Of a stretch of 64,000 nucleotides of DNA, positions 52,560 through 60,106 are shown piece by piece; the stretch's first letter is position 1; each line of letters begins with the position of its first letter. Under the pieces are notes generated by a model. That model searched no databases. It worked only from the letters and a program-made list of their open reading frames with translations, and was not told the DNA's origin. Location of the stretch: positions 3,658,001-3,722,000 of the forward strand of contig OZ251505.1 of NCBI GenBank assembly GCA_965242795.1, in the 5' to 3' direction. This DNA is from Bin18 sp965242795. Its GTDB lineage: Bacteria > Desulfobacterota > Binatia > Bin18. A program made the position numbers and the translations under genes.

Positions 52560-54410
52560 CTAATGGGAGGCGCTGACGGCCTCGGGTCCGAGCTTCCGGT
52601 CCTGGGCGAGCCAATCTTCCGTGACCAGCGGCGAACTGTATTCGTACGGGCCGCGATAGACCGTCGGCGTGGCCGCGAAGTTGCCGTGTCCCGGCGGCGA
52701 CGGCACAGTCCATTCGAGCGTGTTGGCCTCCCACGGATTCGCGTCCGCCTTCTTGCCGGCGACCAGGCTCCAGATGAAGTTGACGAAGAAGACGATCTGC
52801 GACAGCCCCAGGCAGAACGCGCTCATGGTGATGAACACGTTCCACCACTGCAGGTCGTGGAGAAACTCGTACTGCAGCGGGTTGTAGATGCGTCGCATGT
52901 GGCCGCCGACGCCCAGGAAGTGCATGGGGAAGAACGCGCAGTTGAAGAAGACGTACGTCAGGACGAAGTGCAGCTTGGCCAGGGGTTCGTTGATCATCCG
53001 CCCGAAGATTTTGGGGAACCAGTAGTAGAGTGCGGCGAACATGCCGAAGATGATGCCTGCCACCACGTAATGGAAGTGGGCGACGATGAAGTAGGTGTCG
53101 TGGATGAAGATGTCCACGGGGGTGGACGCCATGTAGATGCCGGACAGCCCGCCGATGACGAAGTTGGACACGAAGCCGAGCGCGAACAGCATCGGGCTGG
53201 TGAACCGGATGTTGCCGCCCCACAGCGTCCCCAGCCAGTTGAACGTCTTGATCGCCGAGGGGACGGCGATGACCATCGTCGTCAGCATGAACGCGGTTCC
53301 CAATACCGGATTCATTCCGCTCACGAACATGTGGTGGCCCCAGACGATCCAGGATAGGAAGGCCAGCGCGATCATGGAGAACGCCATCGCCTTGTAGCCG
53401 AAGATGGGCTTGCGGGCGAACGTTGCCAGAATGTCCGAGGTCACGCCCATGGCCGGCAGGACCAGGATGTACACCTCGGGGTGGCCGAAGAACCAGAAGA
53501 GGTGCTGCCACAGAATCGGCTCGCCCCCGCCGTCCGGCAGGAAGAAGCTGGTGCCCATCGTGCGGTCGAACAGCAGCATGCCGAGCGCCGCGGTCAGCAC
53601 CGGCAGCGCCAGCAGCAGCAGGATGGCGGTGATGAACAGCGACCAGATGACGAGCGGCATGCGGAACCACGTCATGCCCGGGGCGCGCATGTTGATGACC
53701 GTCGTGATGTAGTTGATCGAACCCATCAGCGACGACACGCCGAGCACGAGCAGGCTGATGATCCACAGATTGACGCCGGCGTTGACACCGCTGAGCAACG
53801 GGTCGGCCGACAAGGTCGCGTACATGGTCCAGCCGCCCGAGGCCGCGCCGCCTTCGACGAAGAAGCTCCAGACGATCATGATGACCGCCGGCACCGCGGT
53901 CCAGAACGACAGCATGTTGAGGACGGGAAACGCCATGTCGCCGGCGCCGATCATGAGTGGGATGAGGAAATTCCCGAATCCGCCGACCATGAAGGGCATC
54001 ACCACGAAGAAGATCATGATCGTGGCGTGCATGGTGAACACCGAGTTGTAGAAGGCCGGGTCCATGTGTGCCCCGCCCGTCGTGCCGAGCGATTTGGCGA
54101 AGCTGGCGCCCGGATAGGGATCGACGAACTCGCTCAGCGCATCGACCGCGCCCGCGGCGGTCTCGTCATCGGTCGGATACATGAACGGTTCGGGAATCCA
54201 ACTCGTCAACGGCACCGCGGTCTCCGGCCACGCCAGTTCCCAGCGGATCATCATCGCCAGCAGGCCGCCGATGACGAGCATCAGAATGCTGGAGAAGATG
54301 AACTGCCGGCCGATCATCTTGTGGTCGGTCGAAAAGAGGTAGGTGCGGATGAACCCGAGTTCGTGGTGTTCGGCGTGGGCTGCGTGCGCCGCGGCTCCTG
54401 CTTCGCTCAT
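52560..54410 (-). CDS. ctaD: Cytochrome c oxidase subunit I (aa3 type)
   Basis: 616 residues from ATG 54410. Twelve or more helices. Heme a ligands are H128 (FTMHATIMIF) and H447; heme a3 ligand is H445 (HDTYFIVAHFHYV). CuB ligands are H310 and H359/H360 (WGHHMFVSG), with the His-Tyr pair H310-PEVY314. E312 and K340 (IFGYK) match D- and K-channel residues of A-type oxidases. The stretch between helices I and II (about 60-118) is about 40 residues longer than usual and Asp/Glu/Pro-rich. Final steps of respiration: electrons from cytochrome c reduce oxygen and pump protons. Confidence 0.96.
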   Translation of the reverse strand: MSEAGAAAHAAHAEHHELGFIRTYLFSTDHKMIGRQFIFSSILMLVIGGLLAMMIRWELAWPETAVPLTSWIPEPFMYPTDDETAAGAVDALSEFVDPYPGASFAKSLGTTGGAHMDPAFYNSVFTMHATIMIFFVVMPFMVGGFGNFLIPLMIGAGDMAFPVLNMLSFWTAVPAVIMIVWSFFVEGGAASGGWTMYATLSADPLLSGVNAGVNLWIISLLVLGVSSLMGSINYITTVINMRAPGMTWFRMPLVIWSLFITAILLLLALPVLTAALGMLLFDRTMGTSFFLPDGGGEPILWQHLFWFFGHPEVYILVLPAMGVTSDILATFARKPIFGYKAMAFSMIALAFLSWIVWGHHMFVSGMNPVLGTAFMLTTMVIAVPSAIKTFNWLGTLWGGNIRFTSPMLFALGFVSNFVIGGLSGIYMASTPVDIFIHDTYFIVAHFHYVVAGIIFGMFAALYYWFPKIFGRMINEPLAKLHFVLTYVFFNCAFFPMHFLGVGGHMRRIYNPLQYEFLHDLQWWNVFITMSAFCLGLSQIVFFVNFIWSLVAGKKADANPWEANTLEWTVPSPPGHGNFAATPTVYRGPYEYSSPLVTEDWLAQDRKLGPEAVSASH

Positions 54411-54447
54411 TGCCTCAGTCTCCTGTCGTGCGTCGGGCCGGTGAGTC

Positions 54448-55158
54448 TCAAACGCCTTGCTCGGCGGCGGTTTCCGTGGCCCCGTCCGCGCCGTTCTCCG
54501 CGGGGCTCGGCCAGCGCTCGGCGTACCAGGCGGCGTAGTCTTCGGGCGTATCGACGTACAGCACACCCTTCATGCCCGAATGTCCGAAGCCGCACAGTTC
54601 GGCGCACGGCATTTCGTACGCGCCCGGCTCGTCGGCCTGGAACCACGCCTCGATCTCGCGGCCGGGCACGGTGTCCTGCTTGAAGCGGAGGTGGGGCAGG
54701 AACAGGCTGTGAATCACGTCCCTGGAGTGGAGGAAGACCCGCACCGGCTTGCCGACGGGCACGTGGATGTCGTTGTCGACTTGGTAGTCGTCGTCGGTCT
54801 CGAATTCCCCGTCCGGACCGGGGTAGAGGATTTCCCAGTTGAATTGTTTGCCGGTGATGCGGACTTCGAGATCGGTCTCCGGCACGTCGAGCTTGACCTG
54901 TTCCCACGTGGTCTTGCTGGCTAACCCCAGGCCGATGAAGACCAGGGCGGGGACGATGGTCCAGACCAGTTCGAGGCTGGAACTGCCGTGGGTATAGATC
55001 GCGCGCCGGCCGGCTTTGTAACGGTACTGAATCAGGAAGACGATCATCGCCGCGGTGACCAGAATGAAGGCGGCGGCGGTGACGTAGTAGATGAAATAGA
55101 AGAGCGAATCGATGCTCCCCCCGTACGGAGAGACGTCCTTGGGAAGCCATTGCAGCAT
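54448..55158 (-). CDS. ctaC: Cytochrome c oxidase subunit II
   Basis: 236 residues. Two membrane helices (about 17-42 and 62-80) and a periplasmic cupredoxin domain with the complete CuA site: H150, C185, E187, C189, H193 and M196 (CAELCGFGHSGM). It takes electrons from cytochrome c. There is no C-terminal cytochrome c domain, so this is an aa3 and not a caa3 subunit, and the electron donor must be encoded elsewhere. First gene of the minus-strand oxidase operon, 37 bases ahead of subunit I. Confidence 0.96.
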   Translation of the reverse strand: MLQWLPKDVSPYGGSIDSLFYFIYYVTAAAFILVTAAMIVFLIQYRYKAGRRAIYTHGSSSLELVWTIVPALVFIGLGLASKTTWEQVKLDVPETDLEVRITGKQFNWEILYPGPDGEFETDDDYQVDNDIHVPVGKPVRVFLHSRDVIHSLFLPHLRFKQDTVPGREIEAWFQADEPGAYEMPCAELCGFGHSGMKGVLYVDTPEDYAAWYAERWPSPAENGADGATETAAEQGV

Positions 55159-55271
55159 GAGATGCGTACCCCTCGTCGCAGGAAAGAGTCGAAGAAAGAA
55201 CCGCCGGAAAAGTCGCCCCTCTTATACCGGAAACCCCGCCCGTCGCAAGAGCGTCCGGCCGCGCACGATAG

Positions 55272-55300
55272 TTGACAACCTCCGGCCGAGTAGGTAGTTC
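55272..55300 (+). promoter_or_regulatory. Possible promoter of the ferredoxin operon
   Basis: TTGACA (55272-55277) and, after 17 bases, TAGTTC (55295-55300), a perfect -35 and a weak -10. The ATG at 55310 is only nine bases on, so the transcript would be nearly leaderless. Confidence 0.3.
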
Positions 55301-55309
55301 TGCCCCCCG

Positions 55310-55495
55310 ATGGTACACAAGACCGGGTGGGACCAATTCCTCGAAATCATCCTCAAGCCCGACAACATCCCGATCGTCGGCCTGATGTTCCTGATCTTCT
55401 ATTTCACGTGGTTGGCCTTCCGCGAGGCGCGGAAGAACGACCAGTTGATCGAAGAGGGACGCGGCGACGAAATCCTGAAAGAGATGCAGAAATAG
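55310..55495 (+). CDS. Small single-helix membrane protein upstream of ferredoxin
   Basis: 61 residues. One membrane helix (about 22-37, PIVGLMFLIFYFTWLAF) followed by a charged coil (REARKNDQLIEEGRGDEILKEMQK). No recognised family name. It lies 12 bases ahead of the ferredoxin gene on the same strand and may anchor or accompany it at the membrane. Confidence 0.75.
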   Translation: MVHKTGWDQFLEIILKPDNIPIVGLMFLIFYFTWLAFREARKNDQLIEEGRGDEILKEMQK

Positions 55496-55507
55496 GGAAT
55501 CCCGCAC

Positions 55508-55978
55508 ATGCCGTTCACCATCATCGCCGAGAACTGCACCGGCTGCAGCGCCTGCGAACAGCGTTGCCCGACCAAGGCCATCAGCGGCGACCCCAAGAAA
55601 GCCTACCTGATCGAACCCAACATGTGCGTCGATTGCGGCGCGTGCGGCGTCATCTGCCCGGACGACGCCATTCTGGACACCTTCGGCAATCTGACCAAAG
55701 TGCTGAAGCGCGTCGACCGCCCCATCGCGGTCGTCCACCAGGACAACTGCAACGGGTGCGGCGTGTGCATTGACGTGTGTCCGTTCGACTGCATCACGCC
55801 TTCGGCCGACAACGGGCCGCAATACCTGGGCCGCGTCGAAGTCGAAGAGAAGACCTGCGTAGGCTGCAAGCTCTGCGAAGAAGTGTGCGGTTGGGAAGGC
55901 ATATACATCATGCCCACCAAAGAGAAGGACGCATTCCTGACGACGATCGGCGTCGAACTCGAGGAAGCCGCGCCCTGA
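55508..55978 (+). CDS. Polyferredoxin with four 4Fe-4S motifs
   Basis: 156 residues with four Cx2Cx2CxxxC motifs: CTGCSACEQRCP, CVDCGACGVICP, CNGCGVCIDVCP and CVGCKLCEEVCG. The last motif has Gly-Trp in place of Pro after the fourth cysteine. It transfers low-potential electrons; the partner is unknown. The second and third motifs are separated by about 35 residues (KVLKRVDRPIAVVHQDN), so it is two bicluster modules. The gene is followed by a strong intrinsic terminator. Confidence 0.92.
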   Translation: MPFTIIAENCTGCSACEQRCPTKAISGDPKKAYLIEPNMCVDCGACGVICPDDAILDTFGNLTKVLKRVDRPIAVVHQDNCNGCGVCIDVCPFDCITPSADNGPQYLGRVEVEEKTCVGCKLCEEVCGWEGIYIMPTKEKDAFLTTIGVELEEAAP

Positions 55979-56006
55979 CCGCGGAACCGTCCGTCACCAG
56001 GAAAAG

Positions 56007-56035
56007 AAAAAGGGAGCCGTATGGCTCCCTTTTTT
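56007..56035 (+). terminator. Intrinsic terminator after the ferredoxin gene
   Basis: Stem AGGGAGCC (56011-56018) / GGCTCCCT (56023-56030) with loop GTAT, preceded by an A-run and followed by TTTTT. It is symmetric, so it can also serve the convergent hisG transcript. Confidence 0.92.
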
Positions 56036-56089
56036 GTCTATGGCGCCGTCCGGTGCTCGTCTGGAGGAAAACAGCCCAGCCGATCCGCG

Positions 56090-56971
56090 CTAGACGATCT
56101 TGTTGAGCGGATACTCGATCACGCCGACCGCGCCGTTCTTGATGAGTTGCGGGATCAACTCGCGGACCACGTCTTCGTCGATGACGCTTTCGACCGCGAA
56201 CCACGCGGATTCGTAGAGCGGCGAGACGGTCGGCGCGGTCAGGCTGGGCAGCATCTTGACGATGCGGTCGAGTTGGGGCTTGGGTACGTTCATCTTCAGG
56301 GCGACTTTGGCTTCCGCGCTGAGCGCGCCCTTCAGCAGCAGGGCGATCTGGTCGATCTTGTCGCGTTTCCGGTCGTCGCGCAGCGCGTCCTTGTTGGCGA
56401 TGAGTTGCGGGTTGGAGCGGAACAGTTCGTGGATGATCTTGAGCCCGTGCGCGCGGATGGTCGAACCGGACTCGGTGACTTCCACGATGGCGTCCACCAA
56501 GCCGTCCGCGGCCTTGGCTTCGGTCGCGCCCCAGGAGAATTCCACGTCGACTCGGACGTCGCGTTCAGCGAAATAGCGCGTGGTGTACTGCACGAGCTCG
56601 GTCGCGATCTTCTTGCCGTTCAGGTCGGCCAATTCCCGAATCCCCGAATCCTGCGGGACCGCGAGCACCCAGCGGGTCGGCTGGAAGCTGGCCTTGGAGT
56701 ACACCAGGTCGATGATCGGCTCGACGTCGGCGTGGTTCTCCATGATCCAGTCCTTGCCGGTAATGCCTGCGTCCAGCGTTCCCGACTCGACGTAGCGGGC
56801 CATTTCCTGTGCCCGCACCAGGGCGCAGCGCATGTTCGGGTCGTCGATGCTGGGAAAGTAGCTGCGCGAGCTGGTCGTCACCTTCCAACCTGACTTGCGG
56901 AACAATTCGATGGTGGTCGACTCCAGACTGCCTTTGGGCAGTCCGAGCCGCAGAATCTCCGTACCTGACAT
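56090..56971 (-). CDS. hisG: ATP phosphoribosyltransferase HisG (long form)
   Basis: 293 residues from ATG 56971. It joins ATP and PRPP in the first step of histidine synthesis. Text: LRLGLPKGSLESTTIELF, DAGITGKDWIMENHADV, KIATELVQYTTRYFAE, DAIVEVTESGSTIRAHGLKII (PRPP-binding), then the C-terminal regulatory domain of the long form ending in VIEYPLNKIV. No other his gene is nearby. Confidence 0.95.
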   Translation of the reverse strand: MSGTEILRLGLPKGSLESTTIELFRKSGWKVTTSSRSYFPSIDDPNMRCALVRAQEMARYVESGTLDAGITGKDWIMENHADVEPIIDLVYSKASFQPTRWVLAVPQDSGIRELADLNGKKIATELVQYTTRYFAERDVRVDVEFSWGATEAKAADGLVDAIVEVTESGSTIRAHGLKIIHELFRSNPQLIANKDALRDDRKRDKIDQIALLLKGALSAEAKVALKMNVPKPQLDRIVKMLPSLTAPTVSPLYESAWFAVESVIDEDVVRELIPQLIKNGAVGVIEYPLNKIV

Positions 56972-57321
56972 GTCGCACTTTCTTTTTCGGAGGAGACGGG
57001 TCGTTTCACGCTCCGATTGAGCGCAGCCCCGCCTGCGTGAGATGCGCGCCTGCCTACCACAGGGTCTGACCTGCCGCAAGCAAGTCGCCTGCAGGGCGGG
57101 GCTCGATATGCACTGTTCCGGGGAGATTCGCCGCCGCGGTCTGGACTCTCGCCCCAACCCCCCTCTCCCTCCCTTCGACCGGCTCGAGGATCGGCCCGTC
57201 GAGCGTGTCGAAACGGGCGCAGGGTCATCTTGCCGCCGCATAGGCCGAGGATGACGTCTCTGCTACGACTTCGGCGCAACGCGACCGCCAACCGAAGCCG
57301 CGAACGACAGGAGTCACGCCC
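56972..57321. other. Gene-free divergent region
   Basis: Separates hisG from lpxD. It contains one TTCGACAAGCTC-family inverted repeat (57171-57218) and the ribosome-binding site of lpxD (ACAGGAG near 57308). No other gene is seen. Confidence 0.5.
57171..57218. repeat. Inverted repeat, TTCGACAAGCTC family (diverged)
   Basis: CCCTTCGACCGGCTCGAGG and the arm CGTCGAGCGTGTCGAAACGGG. Positioned in the hisG-lpxD gap. Confidence 0.65.
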
Positions 57322-58350
57322 ATGAAACTGTCCGACATCGCCGACCGTCTGGAGTGTGCACTTCACGGAGACGGAGACATTGACGTCACCGGCTTGCAAC
57401 CCGTGGACGAGGCCGGCCCGCACGATCTCACCTTCGTGAGCAACAGGAAATACTTCGCCAAACTCCCGGGTACCCGCGCGGCCGCGGTCATCCTGCCGAC
57501 CGACGCGCCGCCGGTCGCCCTCCCCTCGCTGCGTACCGACAACCCCGAATTGGCCGTCGCCCACGTACTGGGTTGGTTCTCCCCCGCCCCTGTCCCGCCG
57601 GAGGGCATTCATCCGACCGCCGTCATCGCCGAGTCCGCCCGTATCGGCGCCCACGCCTCGGTCGGACCGTATGCGGTCATCGGCGACCGCGTCGAGGTCG
57701 GGGCGCACGCGCGCATCTTCGCCCACGTGGTCGTGTATCCCGACGTGCGGATCGGCGACCATTTCACGGCCCACGCCGGCGCGGTCGTCCGCGAGCGGGT
57801 GACGATCGGCCACCGCGTGGTGCTGCAGAGCGGGGTGGTCGTAGGCGGCGACGGCTTCGGCTACGTGCCGCTGCCGGACGGGTCGATCATAGCCAAGCCA
57901 CAGGCCGGCACGGTCGAGTTGCAGGACGCGGTCGAGATCGGCGCGAACACGACCGTCGACCGCGCGACCGTGGGAACCACGCGCATCCGCACCGCGGCCA
58001 AGATCGACAACCTGGTCCAGATCGGCCACGGCTCGGACGTGGGCCGCGCGGCGTTCGTGTGCGCCCAGGTCGGACTGGCCGGCAGCACCACGCTCGGCGA
58101 CCGCGTGCAACTCGGCGGCCAAGTCGGGGTGGCCGGACATCTGACCGTCGGCGAGAACAGCCGAGTCGTGGCCCAGAGCGGGATTCCCAACGACGTGCCG
58201 GCGAACAGCGTCATCGGCGGCTACCCCGCGGTGAACGTGCTGTCGTGGCGGCGCACCTCCGCGGCGCTGCCGAAATTGCCGGCATTGGTGCGCCGCGTGC
58301 GGAAACTGGAACAGGAATTGGCCGCACTGAAGAAAGACCTGGATCCCTGA
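57322..58350 (+). CDS. lpxD: UDP-3-O-acylglucosamine N-acyltransferase LpxD
   Basis: 342 residues. N-terminal uridine-binding domain (DLTFVSNRKYFAKL) followed by a left-handed beta-helix of hexapeptide repeats, with catalytic H236 in LVQIGHGSDVG and a C-terminal helix. It adds the second hydroxyacyl chain in lipid A synthesis, direct evidence that this is a lipopolysaccharide-bearing Gram-negative. The other lpx genes are not in the window. Confidence 0.95.
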   Translation: MKLSDIADRLECALHGDGDIDVTGLQPVDEAGPHDLTFVSNRKYFAKLPGTRAAAVILPTDAPPVALPSLRTDNPELAVAHVLGWFSPAPVPPEGIHPTAVIAESARIGAHASVGPYAVIGDRVEVGAHARIFAHVVVYPDVRIGDHFTAHAGAVVRERVTIGHRVVLQSGVVVGGDGFGYVPLPDGSIIAKPQAGTVELQDAVEIGANTTVDRATVGTTRIRTAAKIDNLVQIGHGSDVGRAAFVCAQVGLAGSTTLGDRVQLGGQVGVAGHLTVGENSRVVAQSGIPNDVPANSVIGGYPAVNVLSWRRTSAALPKLPALVRRVRKLEQELAALKKDLDP

Positions 58351-58396
58351 GTGAAAGGGGAGTCGGACGCTCGAATTATCGCAACCGGCTGGAACC

Positions 58397-58466
58397 CCTT
58401 CGACCTTTCGACAAGCTCAAGGTCCCGTCGGCTCGGAAATCAGCTCGTCGAGCTCGTCGAAACGGT
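58397..58466. repeat. Inverted repeat, TTCGACAAGCTC family (extended)
   Basis: Left CCTTCGACCTTTCGACAAGCT and right AGCTCGTCGAGCTCGTCGAAACGG, each a doubled arm, downstream of lpxD. Confidence 0.7.
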
Positions 58467-58546
58467 TCCCGGAGCTCCTTGTGTCAATTCCCAGAGACAG
58501 AGACTGTCCGCGTGAGGAGAAATGAGATGTCGCATCCGACGACCCG

Positions 58547-59431
58547 TCAGGATCGTTTGGTCACGTCGACGCCGATCCCGCCCAGCATGATCGGGACGCC
58601 CCACGGGTCCACGATGGGGAACTTGCTCACCAGCCACTGCTGCGGCCCGTCGGGATGCGGAACGGGTTCGACCATCTGTTGGCCTTGGCCGGCCGCGAGT
58701 ACGCTCTGATCGTTGGCGCGCACCCGCTCGGCGTCCGTGGGGGGTAGAATGTCGTCGTCGGTCCGCCCCAGCCATGTGTGGGCGCGGTCCGGAAACAGGG
58801 TCTTCCAGCGCTCGACCAGGGCGTGGTTCGCGTACAGGTAGCGGCCGTTGAGGTCCTTGATGAACGCGATGCCGGGCAGGTGGTCGAGAAACAGGGTGAA
58901 GCGTTCCTCGCTCTGCTGCAGGGCCTCTTCGACGTGCTTGCGGTCGGTGATGTCCTGGGTCGCGCCGTCGATGTGGCCGGGCGACCCGTCGTCGCGAACC
59001 CGCGTCCGGGCGCGCGAACGCAGCCACTTGATGCTGCCGTCCTGCGTGATGATGCGGAATTCGTATTCCGTGGGCCGCTCGGGCGACAGCGACTGCAAGG
59101 TTTGCGTCACCCGGGCCAGATCGTCGGGATGGATGTATTCGCGCAAGGGGTTCGGCTTGCCGATCAGGGCCGGCGCCGTGTAGCCGGTGATGCGCGTAAA
59201 CCCCTCGGTCAGCCAATCCAGAATGAACGCGCCGCCGGTGTCCACGCGGAACGAGAACGCATAGTCGAAGGCCGACTCGTTGATGATGCGCTGGCGGGCT
59301 TCGGTGTCGCGCAGCACCGCCTCGGCTTGCCGGCGTTCCGCGGCCACCGCTTCGAGTTGCGCCACCCGTTGCCGCAGGGCGGCGACTTCCGCCTCCAACT
59401 CGGCCCGCGACGGTTCCCCACGGTCGGCCAT
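58547..59431 (-). CDS. PAS-PAS protein without output domain
   Basis: 294 residues from ATG 59431. A short N-terminal coiled coil (about 8-45, ELEAEVAALRQRVAQLEAV), a PAS/PAC pair (about 48-165, with TGYTAPALIGKPNPLREYIHPDDL and DITDRKHVEEAL) and a second PAS domain (about 170-292) ending at GVDVTKRS. Such tandem PAS units normally precede a histidine kinase or GGDEF domain; here the gene stops right after the second PAC. It may be a truncated sensor or a stand-alone signal binder. The ligand is unknown. Confidence 0.85.
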   Translation of the reverse strand: MADRGEPSRAELEAEVAALRQRVAQLEAVAAERRQAEAVLRDTEARQRIINESAFDYAFSFRVDTGGAFILDWLTEGFTRITGYTAPALIGKPNPLREYIHPDDLARVTQTLQSLSPERPTEYEFRIITQDGSIKWLRSRARTRVRDDGSPGHIDGATQDITDRKHVEEALQQSEERFTLFLDHLPGIAFIKDLNGRYLYANHALVERWKTLFPDRAHTWLGRTDDDILPPTDAERVRANDQSVLAAGQGQQMVEPVPHPDGPQQWLVSKFPIVDPWGVPIMLGGIGVDVTKRS

Positions 59432-59457
59432 CTCGGCACGTGCTTTCGACGAGCGGC

Positions 59458-59952
59458 TCAGGGCGCGAAGCGGTACGATTCCAGCGGCGAGAAATCCATG
59501 CCCAACACCAGCCACGCGCCCGCGACCTTGGCGTAGGCGAAGAGGTAGCGCCCGTGCGCATAGGTCAGCTTCTCGCCCTGCGGCACCGCGGCCAGTTGAT
59601 AGTGGCCCCACGCCAGACCGGTCGTGCCCACGATGCGGAACTGCGGGGTGACCGGAGACAGTTCGGCTTCCTCGTACTGGCCGAAATACGCCTGGACGGA
59701 TTTCTGAAAGTCGGGTTTTCCCTGCACCGGGAATGGAGAGAAGATGCCGTACAGCACGATGTCGGGGTGGGCGGCGGCAATCGCGGCCTCCAGGTCCTCG
59801 CCGTTGAACGCTGCGATCTGTTCGTGAAAGGCCGCCTCGAGCGCGCCCAGGTCGTCGTCCGCGGCCGCGTGACGGGCCGCCGGGTCGGCACCCGCGAGCA
59901 GGATACCGAGGAATACCGGCAACAGGCCGGCCCGGATACACGATTTCCACAT
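59458..59952 (-). CDS. Exported SnoaL/NTF2-like protein
   Basis: 164 residues from ATG 59952. A signal peptide (about 1-30) is followed by an NTF2-like fold of the DUF4440/SnoaL kind (ALEAAFHEQIAAFNGEDLEAAIAAAHPDIVLYG...WGHYQLAAVPQ...GAWLVLGMDF). It probably binds or turns over a small ligand in the periplasm; no catalytic residues are certain. It lies 26 bases upstream of the PAS gene, same strand, so they may be co-transcribed. Confidence 0.8.
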   Translation of the reverse strand: MWKSCIRAGLLPVFLGILLAGADPAARHAAADDDLGALEAAFHEQIAAFNGEDLEAAIAAAHPDIVLYGIFSPFPVQGKPDFQKSVQAYFGQYEEAELSPVTPQFRIVGTTGLAWGHYQLAAVPQGEKLTYAHGRYLFAYAKVAGAWLVLGMDFSPLESYRFAP

Positions 59953-60106
59953 TCGTCATCTCCCTCCACACGGCAGGATGGGATCGGCATAGCATCTTGC
60001 CGGGCGACAAGGAAAGATCGGACCGGCTGGGGTGAGCGCGGAGGGTGTTAGTGATGAGTAGGACGGTCGGGCATCTCTGGCGACCGGCCACCGACCACAG
60101 GTTCCG

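Noticed and set aside
53481..54683. Plus-strand open frame of 400 codons over the oxidase subunit I gene
   Set aside because: Antisense to ctaD, His/Glu/Arg-rich, no domain.
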